Origin: Sorangium cellulosum
GTDB taxonomy: Bacteria > Myxococcota_A > Polyangia > Polyangiales > Polyangiaceae
Reading direction: 5' to 3'
Length of the DNA: 64,000 bases
Assembly (NCBI RefSeq): GCF_004135735.1
Contig: NZ_CP012670.1
Location: 3,245,501 to 3,309,500, forward strand
Both the position numbers and the translations under genes were made by a program. This document shows, piece after piece, positions 16,468 through 26,032 of the stretch (its first letter is position 1; each line of letters opens with the position of its first letter). Below the pieces are notes generated by a model. The model was not told where the DNA came from and made no database searches. It saw only the letters and a program-made list of their open reading frames with translations.

Positions 16468-19095
16468 TCAGCCCCCGCCGAGCAGCCGCCCGCGCACATC
16501 GAAGGCGCCCGTGGATCCGCGTCGCGCGTAGGTCACCAGGGCGTTCGCTGGCCCGCAGGCGCTCACGCGCGGCCATAGCTCCCGGGCCGGATCCGCGGAG
16601 ACCGTGAGCACCACGGGCTCGGCGTCGAGGGCCGGGATCTCGGCGCCGCGCACGTCGCTCTCGGCCTCGCCGGTGTGCTGCCATACCGCGAGCGCGCGTG
16701 CGCCGTCCGAGGCCACCGCCGGCTCGGCCACGGCCGCCTCGTCGATCGGGGCGAGCAAGGCGCCGCCGGGCTGAGGCACGGCCCCGTCGGGGCCGATCTC
16801 GGCCGCATAGAGGCCGAGCCCATCGTCGTTCTCCTCTTCCCAGACGACCAGGCTGCCGTCGCCGTGCCGCGTGATGGCCGCAGGTTTTCGCAGCGCGACC
16901 GTCGCGCCCTCGCGCGCGATGCGGAACGCCGTGGTGTCGAGCCATTCCCCGGACGGGCTCACCCGGGCCCCGTGAAGAGGCCTGTCCGGCTCTCCAGAGC
17001 CGTCCGACACGCCCAGGGTGACGAGGTAGCTCGTGCCGTCGAAGCCGAGGGAGACGGAGCTCCCGACGATCTCCGGCGGCGAGGGAGGCAGCAGCTCGGC
17101 CGCTCCCGCCTGATCCATGTGGATGAGCTCGATCTCCCCGAGCTCGTCGATCACCGCGATCATCACGCCGTGCCCGTCCGAGGCGACGGCCATGTCCACC
17201 ATGAAATCGAGGTTCGTGCGGAGCGACGGCAGCCGGATCGGGGTGGCGTCCAGGGGAACGCCCGCGGGGCTCAGCCTGGCCGCGTACAGCTCCGTGGCGC
17301 CGCAGCAGTCGTACGCCCGCCAGACGACCACCGTGTTCTGACCATCGAAGACGGGGAGCGGCTCCGCGTCGTACACCGGCGTGTCGGCCACGAGGATGCC
17401 CGCGGGGTCCAGCACGCCCCCCGAAGCGCTGACGCGGGCCGCGTAGATGCTGCGGCTGACCGTGCGGCTGTCCGACCAGACGACGACATAGCTCTGCCCG
17501 TCGAAGACCGCGGCCGGCCAGGACTGATCCGCCGGGGTGACGGCGATGGGCGCCGGGCCGGACGCGTCGGGCGTCGCCCCGCGCAGCGCCACGCCGAAGA
17601 TGTCCCAGGGCGCCTCGAGGCCGCCCTGCATCCAGGCCACGAAGGCGCCGTCGTGCCCGGCCGCGAGGGCGACCTCGGTGTACATGGGCGAGCCGGAGGC
17701 CACGACGACGCCGCCGGGATCGAGCACCGCGCCCGCGCGGCTCACCCGCGTCGCGCGGAGGTCGACGGTGATGCTGGGATCGGTCGCGCGGGGCGTCGCC
17801 CAGACGACGAGGAGCTCCTCGCCGTCGGCGGCGGCCGCCACGTTGGTGAGCTCGCCGCTCTCGCCCGCGTGGATCGGGATGCCCCCGGGATCGAGCACCG
17901 CGCCGCCGGGCGTCACCCGCGCCGCGCGCACGCCGTCGCCCTTCCACACGATCCAGTACTGCTCGCCGTCGAAGGCCGCGACCGGCTGCCACCCGCCGCC
18001 GGTCGCGATCGGGACGCCGCCGGGGTCGAGCACCGCGCCATCGGCGCTCACGCGCGCGGCGCGGAGCGCGCCGTCCTCCTCCCAGGCGAGCAGCGCGCCC
18101 GCGCCGTCGCTCGCGAGCGCCGCGCGGCCCTCGACGGGGCCCGAGCCGACCGGGACGCCGCCCGGATCGAGGACCTCGCCGGAGGGCGACAGGCGGGCGA
18201 GCCGGAGGCCGTCGTCCTGCGCGGTCCAGGCCACCACGGTCGTCGCCCCGAGCGAGACCGCGGTGGGCCAGGAGTCGGGCTGCTCGGCGCTGCTGACGAC
18301 GAAGCCGCCGGGATCGAGCACCGCGCCGTCGGGGCTGATCCGGGCGGCGCGAATGTCGCTTGCGGCGTACGGGTCTCCGTAGAAGCCGGCGTCATCGGCC
18401 CAGACGACCACGTAGTGGGTCCCATCGAACGTGACGGCCGGCACGCCCTCGTCGCCGGCCCCGGCGGCGACGACCAGGGGCTCGGGGTCGAGCACCGTGC
18501 CGTCCGGCGCGACCCGCGCGGCGAGGACGTCGCGTCCGTGGTCCGTCAGGGAGGGGTCGTCGGACCAGACGAGCAGGAAGTTCGCCCCATCCGAGGCCAG
18601 CGCGGGGGTGAACTGATCGTGAGGGTGCGGAGCGCTGGCGGGAATGTTGATGTCCAGCTCGGGCGACACCGTATCCGCGCCCCGCTCAGGGCAGGGATCC
18701 GGCGGCGCCCCGCCGACGCCGGAGGCGTCGCCGCCCGCCCCGGAGGCCTGTCCACCACCGCCGGAGGCGTCGCCGCCCGCCCCGGCGGCCTGTCCACCAC
18801 CGCCGGAGGCGTCGCCGCCCGCCCCGGCGGCCTGTCCACCACCGCCGGAGGCGTCGCCGCCGCTGCCGGCGGAGTCGCCGCCACCGGCGGTCAGGCCGCC
18901 TCCGCCGGCGGAAGCCTCGTGACCGTGCGCCGGCTCTCCGCCGGAACAGGCCATGAGCAGCGCTGTCGCGCCGCAGAGCAGGGTGACGGGTGAGATGCAG
19001 TCAGAGAGGGTGAGAAAAGAAAAGACAGCGTGTGAGCGCGCGCTGCGCGGCGGGCTCACCACGCGGCCGCGTGGACCGAACGAACGTTGGTTCAT
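16468..19095 (-). CDS. Large multi-blade propeller-repeat lipoprotein
   Basis: The 875-residue product has an unusually long leader (about 51 residues) before a lipobox Cys (ATALLMACSGG), then a Gly/Ala stalk of 14-residue units (GAGGDASGGGGQAA). The rest holds about a dozen repeats of 55-60 residues with the pattern P-A-V-A-S-D-G ... VVW-x-D ... A-A-R-(V/I)-S-x-x-G-x-(V/L)-L-D-P-G-G. This pattern is frequent in myxobacterial surface proteins and predicts WD40-like blades, probably two propellers. The ATG at 19095 is chosen for its GCAGGAGGATCC ribosome binding site. The long basic N-terminus is odd for a lipoprotein, but no better start is seen. Ligand unknown. Confidence 0.85.
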   Translation of the reverse strand: MNQRSFGPRGRVVSPPRSARSHAVFSFLTLSDCISPVTLLCGATALLMACSGGEPAHGHEASAGGGGLTAGGGDSAGSGGDASGGGGQAAGAGGDASGGGGQAAGAGGDASGGGGQASGAGGDASGVGGAPPDPCPERGADTVSPELDINIPASAPHPHDQFTPALASDGANFLLVWSDDPSLTDHGRDVLAARVAPDGTVLDPEPLVVAAGAGDEGVPAVTFDGTHYVVVWADDAGFYGDPYAASDIRAARISPDGAVLDPGGFVVSSAEQPDSWPTAVSLGATTVVAWTAQDDGLRLARLSPSGEVLDPGGVPVGSGPVEGRAALASDGAGALLAWEEDGALRAARVSADGAVLDPGGVPIATGGGWQPVAAFDGEQYWIVWKGDGVRAARVTPGGAVLDPGGIPIHAGESGELTNVAAAADGEELLVVWATPRATDPSITVDLRATRVSRAGAVLDPGGVVVASGSPMYTEVALAAGHDGAFVAWMQGGLEAPWDIFGVALRGATPDASGPAPIAVTPADQSWPAAVFDGQSYVVVWSDSRTVSRSIYAARVSASGGVLDPAGILVADTPVYDAEPLPVFDGQNTVVVWRAYDCCGATELYAARLSPAGVPLDATPIRLPSLRTNLDFMVDMAVASDGHGVMIAVIDELGEIELIHMDQAGAAELLPPSPPEIVGSSVSLGFDGTSYLVTLGVSDGSGEPDRPLHGARVSPSGEWLDTTAFRIAREGATVALRKPAAITRHGDGSLVVWEEENDDGLGLYAAEIGPDGAVPQPGGALLAPIDEAAVAEPAVASDGARALAVWQHTGEAESDVRGAEIPALDAEPVVLTVSADPARELWPRVSACGPANALVTYARRGSTGAFDVRGRLLGGG
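18721..18866 (-). repeat. In-frame 42-nt minisatellite in the lipoprotein stalk
   Basis: Copies start at 18721, 18763, 18805 and 18847, nearly identical. The unit is a multiple of three and encodes the Gly/Ala stalk. Confidence 0.85.
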
Positions 19096-19260
19096 GGATC
19101 CTCCTGCAAGGGACCGGTCCGGACGATTCACCGCACGACGCGGCGGGGGGGATCCAGACTCCAGGACTTCGCCGAGCAGGTCAATGCCCCGGCGCGGCGC
19201 TCTCACGCGGTCCGCGCGCCGTGCGGAGGGAGCGCGGCCGCGCGGGCGGCGCTCGACACC

Positions 19261-19809
19261 TCACCCGCTCCCGCGAGGCCGACCCGGGAACATCGTCGCC
19301 CGCAGCTCGGCGGGGGACGCGCCGAACATCGCCGCGAGGCGCCCGAGCACGAGGCGGTTCAGCCGGCCGTCCGGCGGCGCCTTCACCCCCATCACGAACG
19401 CGGCGTCGACCGCCGCGCCGGCGTGCTCCGCCGCCCTCTCCGCGAGCGACGAGGCCTCGATCTCCGAGAGCGCCTCCCGCCGCGCGACGCGGATCTTCAC
19501 GTAGAGCGCGGCCCGCATGAGCGCGTGATAGCCATGGATCCACGCCATCCAGCGCTCCTCCGGCGCGCCGCCCTGCGCGCGCGCTATCGCGTCGAGGCGG
19601 CGCTCGATCTCGTCGAGGGGCAGGTTGTCGAGCTCGTTCAGCGCGCCGGGGAACTCCCGCGCGAGCGCGCGGAACACCTGCTTGTCCGGGATCGCCTCGC
19701 CGCGCGCCCTGGCGAGGCGGAGGTCCGCGAGCGCGCGGTACTTGCGGGCGAGCCCCGAGAGCGCCTCCGCGGAGAGGCGCGCGCCGCCCTCGGGCGTCGG
19801 CGCGGTCAT
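19261..19809 (-). CDS. Conserved hypothetical helical protein, translationally coupled to the EpmA-like gene
   Basis: The 182-residue protein is soluble and mainly helical, with charged segments (LARKYRALADLRLARARGE, LNELDNLPLDEIERRLDAI). It has no signal peptide, membrane segment or recognised motif. Its ATG overlaps the TGA of the upstream gene (ATGA, 19806-19809), so the two are co-translated and probably related functionally. I do not recognise the family. The segment FPGALNELDNLPLDEIERRL looks like a conserved block and is a good search seed. Confidence 0.75.
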   Translation of the reverse strand: MTAPTPEGGARLSAEALSGLARKYRALADLRLARARGEAIPDKQVFRALAREFPGALNELDNLPLDEIERRLDAIARAQGGAPEERWMAWIHGYHALMRAALYVKIRVARREALSEIEASSLAERAAEHAGAAVDAAFVMGVKAPPDGRLNRLVLGRLAAMFGASPAELRATMFPGRPRGSG

Positions 19810-21161
19810 CGCAGCCAGCCGTGGGGGAAGGCGAGGACGTCGCCGATCGACGCGGCGCCGAGGCACAGCGCGACGAGCCGATCGACCCCGAGCGCGTTGC
19901 CGGCCGCGGGCGGCATGCCCTCCTCGAGCGCGTCGAGGAAGCGCTCGTCGATCGGGTAGACCGGCTTGCCCTCGCGCGCCCGCGCCGCCTGATCGGCGAG
20001 GAAGCGCGCGCGCTGCTCGACCGGACAGGTCAGCTCGCCGAAGCCGTTGCAGAGCTCGACGCCCGCGACGTAAAGCTCGAATCGCTCGCACACCCGCGGA
20101 TCGCCCGGCTTGAGCCGCGCGAGCGACGCGAGCGGCGCGGGGAAATCGACCAGGAACACCGGGCGCGGCAGCGCCGCTATCGCCGGCTCCACCGCGTCCA
20201 CGAGCAGGCGAAAGAACCGCTCCTCGTCGCGCGACGCGAGCGCGATCGCGTCGTCCGCGGGCACGCCCGCCCAGCGCGCGAATGCGTCGCCGACAGCGAT
20301 GCGCGGGAACGGCGCCTCGAGGCTCACCGCCCTGCCGGACACCGAGATCACGCCGTCCGAGCCGAGCGCGCGCGCGACGCGCCGCACTATCGCCTCGGTG
20401 TCGGACATGACCTCGTCCACGCCGGCGAAGGCACGGTACCATTCGAGCATCGTGAACTCCGGGTTGTGCCTGTCGCCGAGCTCGCCGCGCCGAAAGCAGC
20501 GCGCGAGCTGGAAGCAGCGCGCGACGCCGCCCGCGAGCAGCCGCTTCATCTGGTATTCGGGGCTCGTGATCAGGTATGTCGGGCGCGCCGCCTGCACCTC
20601 GAACGCGTCGAGGTGCAGGTCGAGCCCGGGGGAGGGGACCATGCTGGGCGTCTCCACCTCGAGGAACCCGGCCTCCGCGAACAGCGCCCGGATCGCCGCG
20701 AGCGCCTCCGCGCGCCGCGCGAGCGCCGCGCCGCGCCCGCGGTGGATCGCGCGCTCCGTCTCGCTCGAGGGGGGCGCCGCCGCGCCCGCGCGCTCGCGCG
20801 GCGGCCTGCGCGGCGCGATCCGCTCGACGAGCCGCGCGTCGACGAGCGCGCCGCCGGCCGGCGCCCCCACCACGACCGCGAGATCGCCGACCTCGAGCGC
20901 CGCCGCGCGCGGACAGGCGGTCGCCTCCGGGCCGTCGCTCGCCGCCGCGCCGGCGAGCGCGACGCGCAGCGCGCCGAACGCGTCGGCCAGCACGACCGCG
21001 CCGTCGGCGGCCTCGATCACGCGGCCGCCGACGCGCACCCGCGCGGGCAGCGGCGCCCCGGCGGAGGCGACGTCGCTCGGCGAGAGCGTCTCCGGGAGCC
21101 GAGTCAAGGCGTTTCTTTCAGCGGGAGCCACGGGAGCCTGCGCGCATCGTCCGGGAGGCAT
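19806..21161 (-). CDS. EpmA/GenX-like class II lysyl-tRNA synthetase paralogue
   Basis: The roughly 451-residue protein has a class II aminoacyl-tRNA synthetase catalytic domain of the LysRS type. Motif 2 is seen as CFRRGELGDRHNPEFTMLEW, the lysine-binding YVAGVELCNGFGEL follows, and motif 3 is GNALGVDRLVALCLG. EpmA (GenX/PoxA) attaches beta-lysine to elongation factor P. Unlike the 325-residue E. coli enzyme, this one has about 120 extra N-terminal residues including an OB-like stretch (ARVRVGGRVIEAADGAVVLADAFG), so it could be a degenerate LysRS. The start is uncertain: the ATG at 21161 is used, but no clear ribosome binding site is present. No epmB or efp gene lies in the window. Confidence 0.82.
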   Translation of the reverse strand: MPPGRCAQAPVAPAERNALTRLPETLSPSDVASAGAPLPARVRVGGRVIEAADGAVVLADAFGALRVALAGAAASDGPEATACPRAAALEVGDLAVVVGAPAGGALVDARLVERIAPRRPPRERAGAAAPPSSETERAIHRGRGAALARRAEALAAIRALFAEAGFLEVETPSMVPSPGLDLHLDAFEVQAARPTYLITSPEYQMKRLLAGGVARCFQLARCFRRGELGDRHNPEFTMLEWYRAFAGVDEVMSDTEAIVRRVARALGSDGVISVSGRAVSLEAPFPRIAVGDAFARWAGVPADDAIALASRDEERFFRLLVDAVEPAIAALPRPVFLVDFPAPLASLARLKPGDPRVCERFELYVAGVELCNGFGELTCPVEQRARFLADQAARAREGKPVYPIDERFLDALEEGMPPAAGNALGVDRLVALCLGAASIGDVLAFPHGWLR

Positions 21162-21353
21162 ACCACGCATGTCCGCCCAGGAGGTCAGGCAAGAATCCAA
21201 CCGGGGCCACAACGCCTTGCGTTTCGGGCAGAGCGCCGCGCGGCTCCTCCTTGATGGCCCGAGACAAGTCGATACGGTGGTCGCGCTCGTCGGTCCGGCC
21301 TCGCCGCGCCCCACGCGAGCGCTGCTCAGAGAAACCCAGCCGGAGAGAGGACC

Positions 21354-23618
21354 ATGAGACGACTGCCGCTCTTGCTTCCGTTGACCGCACTCGCATCGCT
21401 GCTCGGCGCCGGAGCCGCCGCGGCGTCCGACTGGCATCCGGCCAAGCTGGGCTCGCTCGCCGCGCGCCCGGCCGCCCGCAGCGCGGCGGGCGCGGCGAGC
21501 GCGCGCGGCGCGGCGGAGGCGTACCTGAAGCGCGCCGCCGCCGAGCTCCGGCTCGAAGGCGTCTCGCTGCGGTACCGGAACGAGCTCCCGGTCGGCGAGC
21601 ACCGCACCGTGCGCTTCTCGCAGGCCCACGACGGGCTGCCCGTGCTCGGCGCCGCCGCGGCGGTCCACGTCACCCCGGAGAACCGGGTGAAGGTCGTGGT
21701 GCTCGACGTGGCCCGCGACCTGATGGTCCCCACGGCGCCGAAGACCACCGAGGAGGCCGCGCGGAGGGCGGTCGAGGCGCGCTTCGGGATGACGCTCTCG
21801 GAGCGGCCGAGCGCGGCGCTCGCCGTGCTCCCCGAGGAAGAGACGGGCGGCAAGCTCGTCTGGGTCGTGGATGTCCGGTCCGCGCGCGGCGGGGAGCGCT
21901 ACCTCGTGAACGCGCACACCGGCGAGGTCGTCCACCGGCGGCCGCTCGCCGTCGACGTGCTCGGGCGCGTCTACCCGATCAGCTCCGCGGTCACGCCGGA
22001 GCTCCAGGACCTCGAGCTCCTGGATCTCGACGCGGCGTCGCCCCAGACGTTGAGCGGCTGGGACGGCAACATCAAGGTGGTGAACTACGTGGGCGGCGAC
22101 TTCGTGAGCGATCCGCTCGTCCTGGAGCAGCGCGTCGTGCCGAACGCGGGGCAGGATTTCCTCTACGATCCGCCCAGATCCGCGAGCGATGCGAGGGATG
22201 CGTTCGCGCAGGTCGCCATCTATTACCACCTCACCCGGATGCGCGATTATTTCACGTCGGTGCACCAGCTCGACATGGGGACGCCCGGCTGGAAGCTCGT
22301 CGCGGTCGCCAACATGCTGAACGCGGGGCAGCCCCTCGACAACGCGTTCTACTCGCCGCAGGGCGTGGGCGCGCCCTTCAGCGCGCCGAACCTCATCGGC
22401 ATCGGCCAGGGCACGTTCTTCGATTTCTCGGACGACTCCGACGTGTTCCTCCACGAGTTCACCCATTACGTCTCTGCCAACGCGATCGGCTACAACGAGG
22501 GCCAGTTCGCGATGACCGATTACGGGATCTCCCCCTGGGGCGGCAGCATCGACGAGGGCATCGCGGACTACTTCGCCTGCACCGTGAACGACGACTCCAC
22601 GCTCGGCGAGGCGTCGCTCGCGCTCTTCGGCATGCAGCGCGAGCTCTCGAACGACGTCAAGCGGTGCCCGGACGATCTCACCGGCGAGGTGCACGCGGAC
22701 GGCGAGATCGTCGGCAGCCTCGCGTGGTCGCTGCGCGACCGGTTCGGCAAGGAGGTGAGCGACCGGCTCGTCTGGGGCGCGCTGACGATGCTGACCCCGA
22801 GCGCCTCGTTCGACGATCTCGCCCGGGGGCTCCGGACGACGGCCGACGATCTGGTCGGCACCGGCGAGCTCACGGCCGAAGACGCCGCCGTCGTCGAGGA
22901 GCTCCTCAGGAGCCGGGGCCTCGACGACTGCGATGAGGTGCTCGATCTGAGCGGAGGCAAGGAGCGCCGGACACAGATGTTCGGGCTCGACCTCCTGGGC
23001 GCGGGCTACGGCGTGTCGTGCTCGGCGCTCGGCAAGGAGATCAGCCTGCAGAGCTTCTTCCACTTCAAGAGCACGCCTCCTCCGGACGCGAAGGGCATCC
23101 GCTTCGACGTGCAGCTCCAGGCGCCCCTCGGCGGCGATCTCGACTGGAACGTCTACGTGAGGGCAGGCAGGCACGTCGCCTTCTCGTCGACAGGCTCCCT
23201 GCCGGAGGCCACGTCCTACGATTACAGCGTCGAGGAGCTCGCGGCGGGTCAGGGGGAGATCGTCATCGACGAGACCTCCGATCCGCCCTTCGATCCCGCG
23301 CAGACGTACTTCCTCGCGATCGGTCACAAGAACTGTCCGGACACCGTCGTGACCGTGAAGAGCACGGATCTCGGGGTCGAGCCGCCGCCTCCTCCTCCGC
23401 CTCCGGTGGACGAGCCCGCGGGGCCCGCCGAGCCGGAGACCGGCGCATCCGGCGGGGCGACGCCGGAGCCCAGCTACCCGAGACTGAAGCCGCGGGCGGC
23501 GGGGTGCGCGTGCCGCGCCGCCGAGCCGAGCGCGCCCGTTGCGCCGTGGGCGGCGCTGTCGGGGCTCGCGCTCGCGGGAGCGGCCGTGCTCAGGCGGCGC
23601 GGCCGCGCCGATTCCTGA
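21354..23618 (+). CDS. Secreted gluzincin metallopeptidase (M4/M36-like) with MYXO-CTERM tail
   Basis: The 754-residue protein has a signal peptide, an FTP-type propeptide (about 60-200, including [20 protein letters not shown]), and a catalytic domain with HEFTH at residues 367-371 and a downstream [10 protein letters not shown] whose Glu401 is the probable third zinc ligand. After a C-terminal domain of about 200 residues come a Pro-rich linker, a CACRAA motif, a hydrophobic helix and RRRGR, the MYXO-CTERM layout. It is much shorter than the M36 enzyme at 1.1-4.9 kb and lacks the PA insert. GAGAGAGGA precedes the ATG. Probably an exported protease. Assignment between M4 and M36 is uncertain. 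Confidence 0.88.
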   Translation: MRRLPLLLPLTALASLLGAGAAAASDWHPAKLGSLAARPAARSAAGAASARGAAEAYLKRAAAELRLEGVSLRYRNELPVGEHRTVRFSQAHDGLPVLGAAAAVHVTPENRVKVVVLDVARDLMVPTAPKTTEEAARRAVEARFGMTLSERPSAALAVLPEEETGGKLVWVVDVRSARGGERYLVNAHTGEVVHRRPLAVDVLGRVYPISSAVTPELQDLELLDLDAASPQTLSGWDGNIKVVNYVGGDFVSDPLVLEQRVVPNAGQDFLYDPPRSASDARDAFAQVAIYYHLTRMRDYFTSVHQLDMGTPGWKLVAVANMLNAGQPLDNAFYSPQGVGAPFSAPNLIGIGQGTFFDFSDDSDVFLHEFTHYVSANAIGYNEGQFAMTDYGISPWGGSIDEGIADYFACTVNDDSTLGEASLALFGMQRELSNDVKRCPDDLTGEVHADGEIVGSLAWSLRDRFGKEVSDRLVWGALTMLTPSASFDDLARGLRTTADDLVGTGELTAEDAAVVEELLRSRGLDDCDEVLDLSGGKERRTQMFGLDLLGAGYGVSCSALGKEISLQSFFHFKSTPPPDAKGIRFDVQLQAPLGGDLDWNVYVRAGRHVAFSSTGSLPEATSYDYSVEELAAGQGEIVIDETSDPPFDPAQTYFLAIGHKNCPDTVVTVKSTDLGVEPPPPPPPPVDEPAGPAEPETGASGGATPEPSYPRLKPRAAGCACRAAEPSAPVAPWAALSGLALAGAAVLRRRGRADS

Positions 23619-23716
23619 TCCCGGGCGACGCGGCGCTGGCCTCTACGCAGGGCAAGGGCGCTCGGCTAGAGTGGGGCATTCCGCTGGACCGACACCAGAC
23701 CGACACGGGAGCGCTC

Positions 23717-24652
23717 ATGCCTCTTGATCCCAAGTCCCAGGCGCTGATGGACATGCTCGCTGGACCGCCCATCTTCTCCGTCCCGGTGAGCGAGGCGCGC
23801 GCCGCCGCGTGCCAGCTCGCCGCCGCGATGCCGGCCAGCGAGGCGGTCGACCGCGTCGAGGAGCGCGCGATCCCGGGGCCGCTCGGCGAGATCAAGGCGC
23901 GGATCTACTGGCCCGCGGGGGGCGCCGCGGGCGCCCTGCCGATCGTCGTGTATTTCCACGGCGGCGGGTGGGTGCTCTGCAACCTCGACACGCATGACGG
24001 TGTCTGCCGTTCGCTGACGAACCTCGCGGGCTGCGTCACGGTGGCTGTCGACTATCGCCTCGCCCCGGAGCACAAGTTCCCGGAGCCGCTCTGGGACTGC
24101 CTCGCGGCGCTCCGGTGGGTCGCCGACAACGCCGGGCGCCTCGGCGGCGATCCGGCGCGCATCGCCGTCGCCGGCGACAGCGCGGGGGGCAACCTCGCCG
24201 CGGCCGTGGCGGTCGCGGCGCGCCAGCGCGGCGGCCCGGCGATCGTCCACCAGGTGCTGTTCTATCCGGCGCTCGACGCGCGCTGCGACACGCCGTCCTG
24301 CCGCGCGCTGAGCGAGGGCTACATGCTGACGGCCGCCGAGATGCGCTGGTACTGGGACAGCTACCTCGCGCGCGACGCCGACCGCGACGACCCGCTCGCG
24401 TGCCCGCTGCGCGCGAGCGACCTCGGAGGGCTCCCCGCGGCGACGGTGATCACCGCGGAGTACGACCCGCTGCGCGACGAGGGCGAGACGTACGCCGCCC
24501 GCCTGAAGGAGGCCGGCGTCCCTGTCCGGCTCAAGCGGTTCGGCGGCGTGCTCCACGGCTTCGTCCTGGTGGCGCCCCTCATCGGCCTCGCGCAGGGCGC
24601 CGAGGCGATGTCGTTCGCGGGCGACGCCCTCCGCCAAGCCTTCTCGCAATAG
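23717..24652 (+). CDS. Alpha/beta hydrolase, hormone-sensitive-lipase family esterase
   Basis: The 311-residue protein is a standard HSL (family IV) esterase. The oxyanion motif is HGGGWVL, the nucleophile elbow [13 protein letters not shown], the catalytic Asp is in [10 protein letters not shown] and the catalytic His in GGVLHGFVL. There is no signal peptide, so it should act in the cytoplasm on short-chain esters or lactones. Physiological substrate unknown. A TAGAGT sequence lies 44 nt upstream as a possible -10. The stop codon is the first part of a 127-nt palindrome that separates it from the convergent lipoprotein gene. Confidence 0.93.
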   Translation: MPLDPKSQALMDMLAGPPIFSVPVSEARAAACQLAAAMPASEAVDRVEERAIPGPLGEIKARIYWPAGGAAGALPIVVYFHGGGWVLCNLDTHDGVCRSLTNLAGCVTVAVDYRLAPEHKFPEPLWDCLAALRWVADNAGRLGGDPARIAVAGDSAGGNLAAAVAVAARQRGGPAIVHQVLFYPALDARCDTPSCRALSEGYMLTAAEMRWYWDSYLARDADRDDPLACPLRASDLGGLPAATVITAEYDPLRDEGETYAARLKEAGVPVRLKRFGGVLHGFVLVAPLIGLAQGAEAMSFAGDALRQAFSQ

Positions 24653-24777
24653 AGCGGCGGTCACCCGCTTCGGATACGGGCCCACCTCGGCGTTTTCGGT
24701 GCTCAGCGCACAGGAGTGCGCTTCCGCGCCGAAAACGCCGATCTGGGCCCGTCTCCTGTGCGGGTGACCGCCGCTCT
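24651..24777. terminator. 127-nt nested palindrome, probable bidirectional terminator
   Basis: The outer arms are perfect 18-bp inverted repeats (24651-24668 and 24760-24777). A symmetric 9-nt internal loop follows, then 22-nt arms with two mismatches (24678-24699 against 24729-24750), and an apical 7-bp hairpin AGCGCAC/GTGCGCT (24705-24711, 24716-24722). The whole folds symmetrically about 24714. It sits between two convergent genes and overlaps the first stop codon. There is no U-tract, so a rho-independent role is inferred from position only. A mobile palindromic element is an alternative. Confidence 0.6.
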
Positions 24778-24821
24778 TGGCTTCTCTTGGGGGCTTTCAG
24801 GAGAGGTGAGGGGGAGCCGAT

Positions 24822-25331
24822 CTAGCGACCGCCGGCGCCGCCGGCGCCACCGGTGCCCGCGCCGCCGGCGCCAGCGGTGCCCGCGCCGCCGCCGCCAGCG
24901 GCGCCCGCGCCGCCGCCGCCAGCGGCGCCCGCGCCGCCGCCGCCAGCGGCGCCCGCGCCGCCGCCGCCAGCGGCGCCCGCGCCGCCGCCGCCAGCGGTGC
25001 CTGCGCCGCCGCCGCCAGCGATGCCTGCGTTGCCGCCGCCGCCGCTGGTGCTGGTGCTGGTTCCGCTGCCCTCGTCGCCGCCGCCTCCCGTGCCCAGGCT
25101 GGCGTCACAGGCTGGCGTCCCCGGCAGGCCAGGTGCGCAGCAGACGTTGCCGCGGTAGCCCCGCGTGCACTGGAGGCCCGACGCGCAGTCCTCGTTGCCG
25201 TTTCGAGGGTCGCACGGCTCGCCCTCGCTCTGCTGGTTGCAGCTCGCGGCCGAGGTGACGATCGCCGCGGCGAGCGCGGCCAGGAGGAGCGCGGAGCGCA
25301 GGGCGTCGCGCGGCGTCTTCAGGGCTTTCAC
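24822..25331 (-). CDS. Small lipoprotein with Cys-rich head and Gly/Ala tail
   Basis: The 169-residue product has a signal peptide ending at a lipobox (TSAASC, Cys31). A short Cys-rich head (GEPCDPRNGNEDCASGLQC, CCAPGLPGTPAC) follows, then a tail of about 80 residues of GGGGAGAA repeats running to the stop. The head resembles the Cys units of the lipoprotein at 12.5-13.5 kb. The tail is encoded by a 24-nt minisatellite. With no globular domain beyond the Cys head, it may be a stalk-like surface protein or a relic whose repeat has run to the end of the gene. The start is GTG. Confidence 0.75.
   Translation of the reverse strand: MKALKTPRDALRSALLLAALAAAIVTSAASCNQQSEGEPCDPRNGNEDCASGLQCTRGYRGNVCCAPGLPGTPACDASLGTGGGGDEGSGTSTSTSGGGGNAGIAGGGGAGTAGGGGAGAAGGGGAGAAGGGGAGAAGGGGAGAAGGGGAGTAGAGGAGTGGAGGAGGR
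24846..25030 (-). repeat. In-frame 24-nt minisatellite (Gly/Ala tail)
   Basis: About seven near-identical copies of a 24-nt unit encode GGGGAGAA. The outer copies differ by single bases (GGTGCC/GATGCC). Confidence 0.85.
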
Positions 25332-25375
25332 GCGCGCTGGTCTAGCAGAACCGCGCGGGCTTGCCTATCGCCCAT

Positions 25376-26032
25376 CTATTGCGGTGGAGCAGGGCGGTTC
25401 TTGGCGTCGATGGCGTCGATGAACAGGCCCATGTACTGCGCGGCGCTCGTGATCGAGAAGACGAGCGACAGGTAGATGAGCAGCCGGCCGACGTGCACCA
25501 CGTCGACCACGCCGAAATCCACGCCGAGGTGGATGCGATACGGATAGCCGAGGATGAGGCAGACGATGCCGATCATCTGCAGCGCCGTCTTGACCTTCCC
25601 GCCGTCGCCCGCCGCGATGACGAGCCCCTCCGACGACGCGATCGACCGGAGCGCCGTGATCGTGATCTCGCGCGAGATGAGCAGCACCACCGCCCACGCC
25701 GGGATGCGGCCCATCGGGACCAGCCACACCAGGGTGCCGGCGACGATGAGCTTGTCGGCGAGCGGATCGAGGAACTTGCCGAGGACGCTCACGAGGCCCT
25801 GCCGCCGCGCCAGGTAGCCGTCGAGCATGTCCGTGAGCGCCGCGAGCGAGTAGACGCACGCCGCCCAGAAGCAGTCCCGCGGCGCGCCCCTCGACAGGAG
25901 CAAGAGGACGGCCGGGATCATGAGGATCCGGGCGAACGTCAGCAGGTTCGGGAGGTTCCTCGCGTCCTCCCACAGCGTCCTCCGCCGCTGCGCCTTGATG
26001 CCCCGCAGGGAGGTGTCCGCGCTAGCGACCAT
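25376..26032 (-). CDS. pgsA: CDP-diacylglycerol--glycerol-3-phosphate 3-phosphatidyltransferase
   Basis: The protein of about 218 residues has the N-terminal NLPNLLTFARILMIP typical of PgsA. The CDP-alcohol phosphotransferase motif is DMLDGYLARRQ, continuing to GKFLDPLADK. Several transmembrane helices follow, as does the ISREITITALR segment seen in PgsA. It makes phosphatidylglycerol phosphate in the inner membrane, the first committed step to phosphatidylglycerol and cardiolipin. It is the last gene of hisA - TPR/AIM24 - pgsA on the minus strand and overlaps the upstream gene. The ATG at 26032 is preferred over a GTG at 26056 because it has GGAGAGGGG upstream and a shorter overlap. Confidence 0.92.
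   Translation of the reverse strand: MVASADTSLRGIKAQRRRTLWEDARNLPNLLTFARILMIPAVLLLLSRGAPRDCFWAACVYSLAALTDMLDGYLARRQGLVSVLGKFLDPLADKLIVAGTLVWLVPMGRIPAWAVVLLISREITITALRSIASSEGLVIAAGDGGKVKTALQMIGIVCLILGYPYRIHLGVDFGVVDVVHVGRLLIYLSLVFSITSAAQYMGLFIDAIDAKNRPAPPQ

Noticed and set aside
18953..19504. Plus-strand frame overlapping the propeller lipoprotein start
   Set aside because: Composition is Arg/Ser/Ala-rich, and the minus-strand gene has a lipobox and ribosome binding site.
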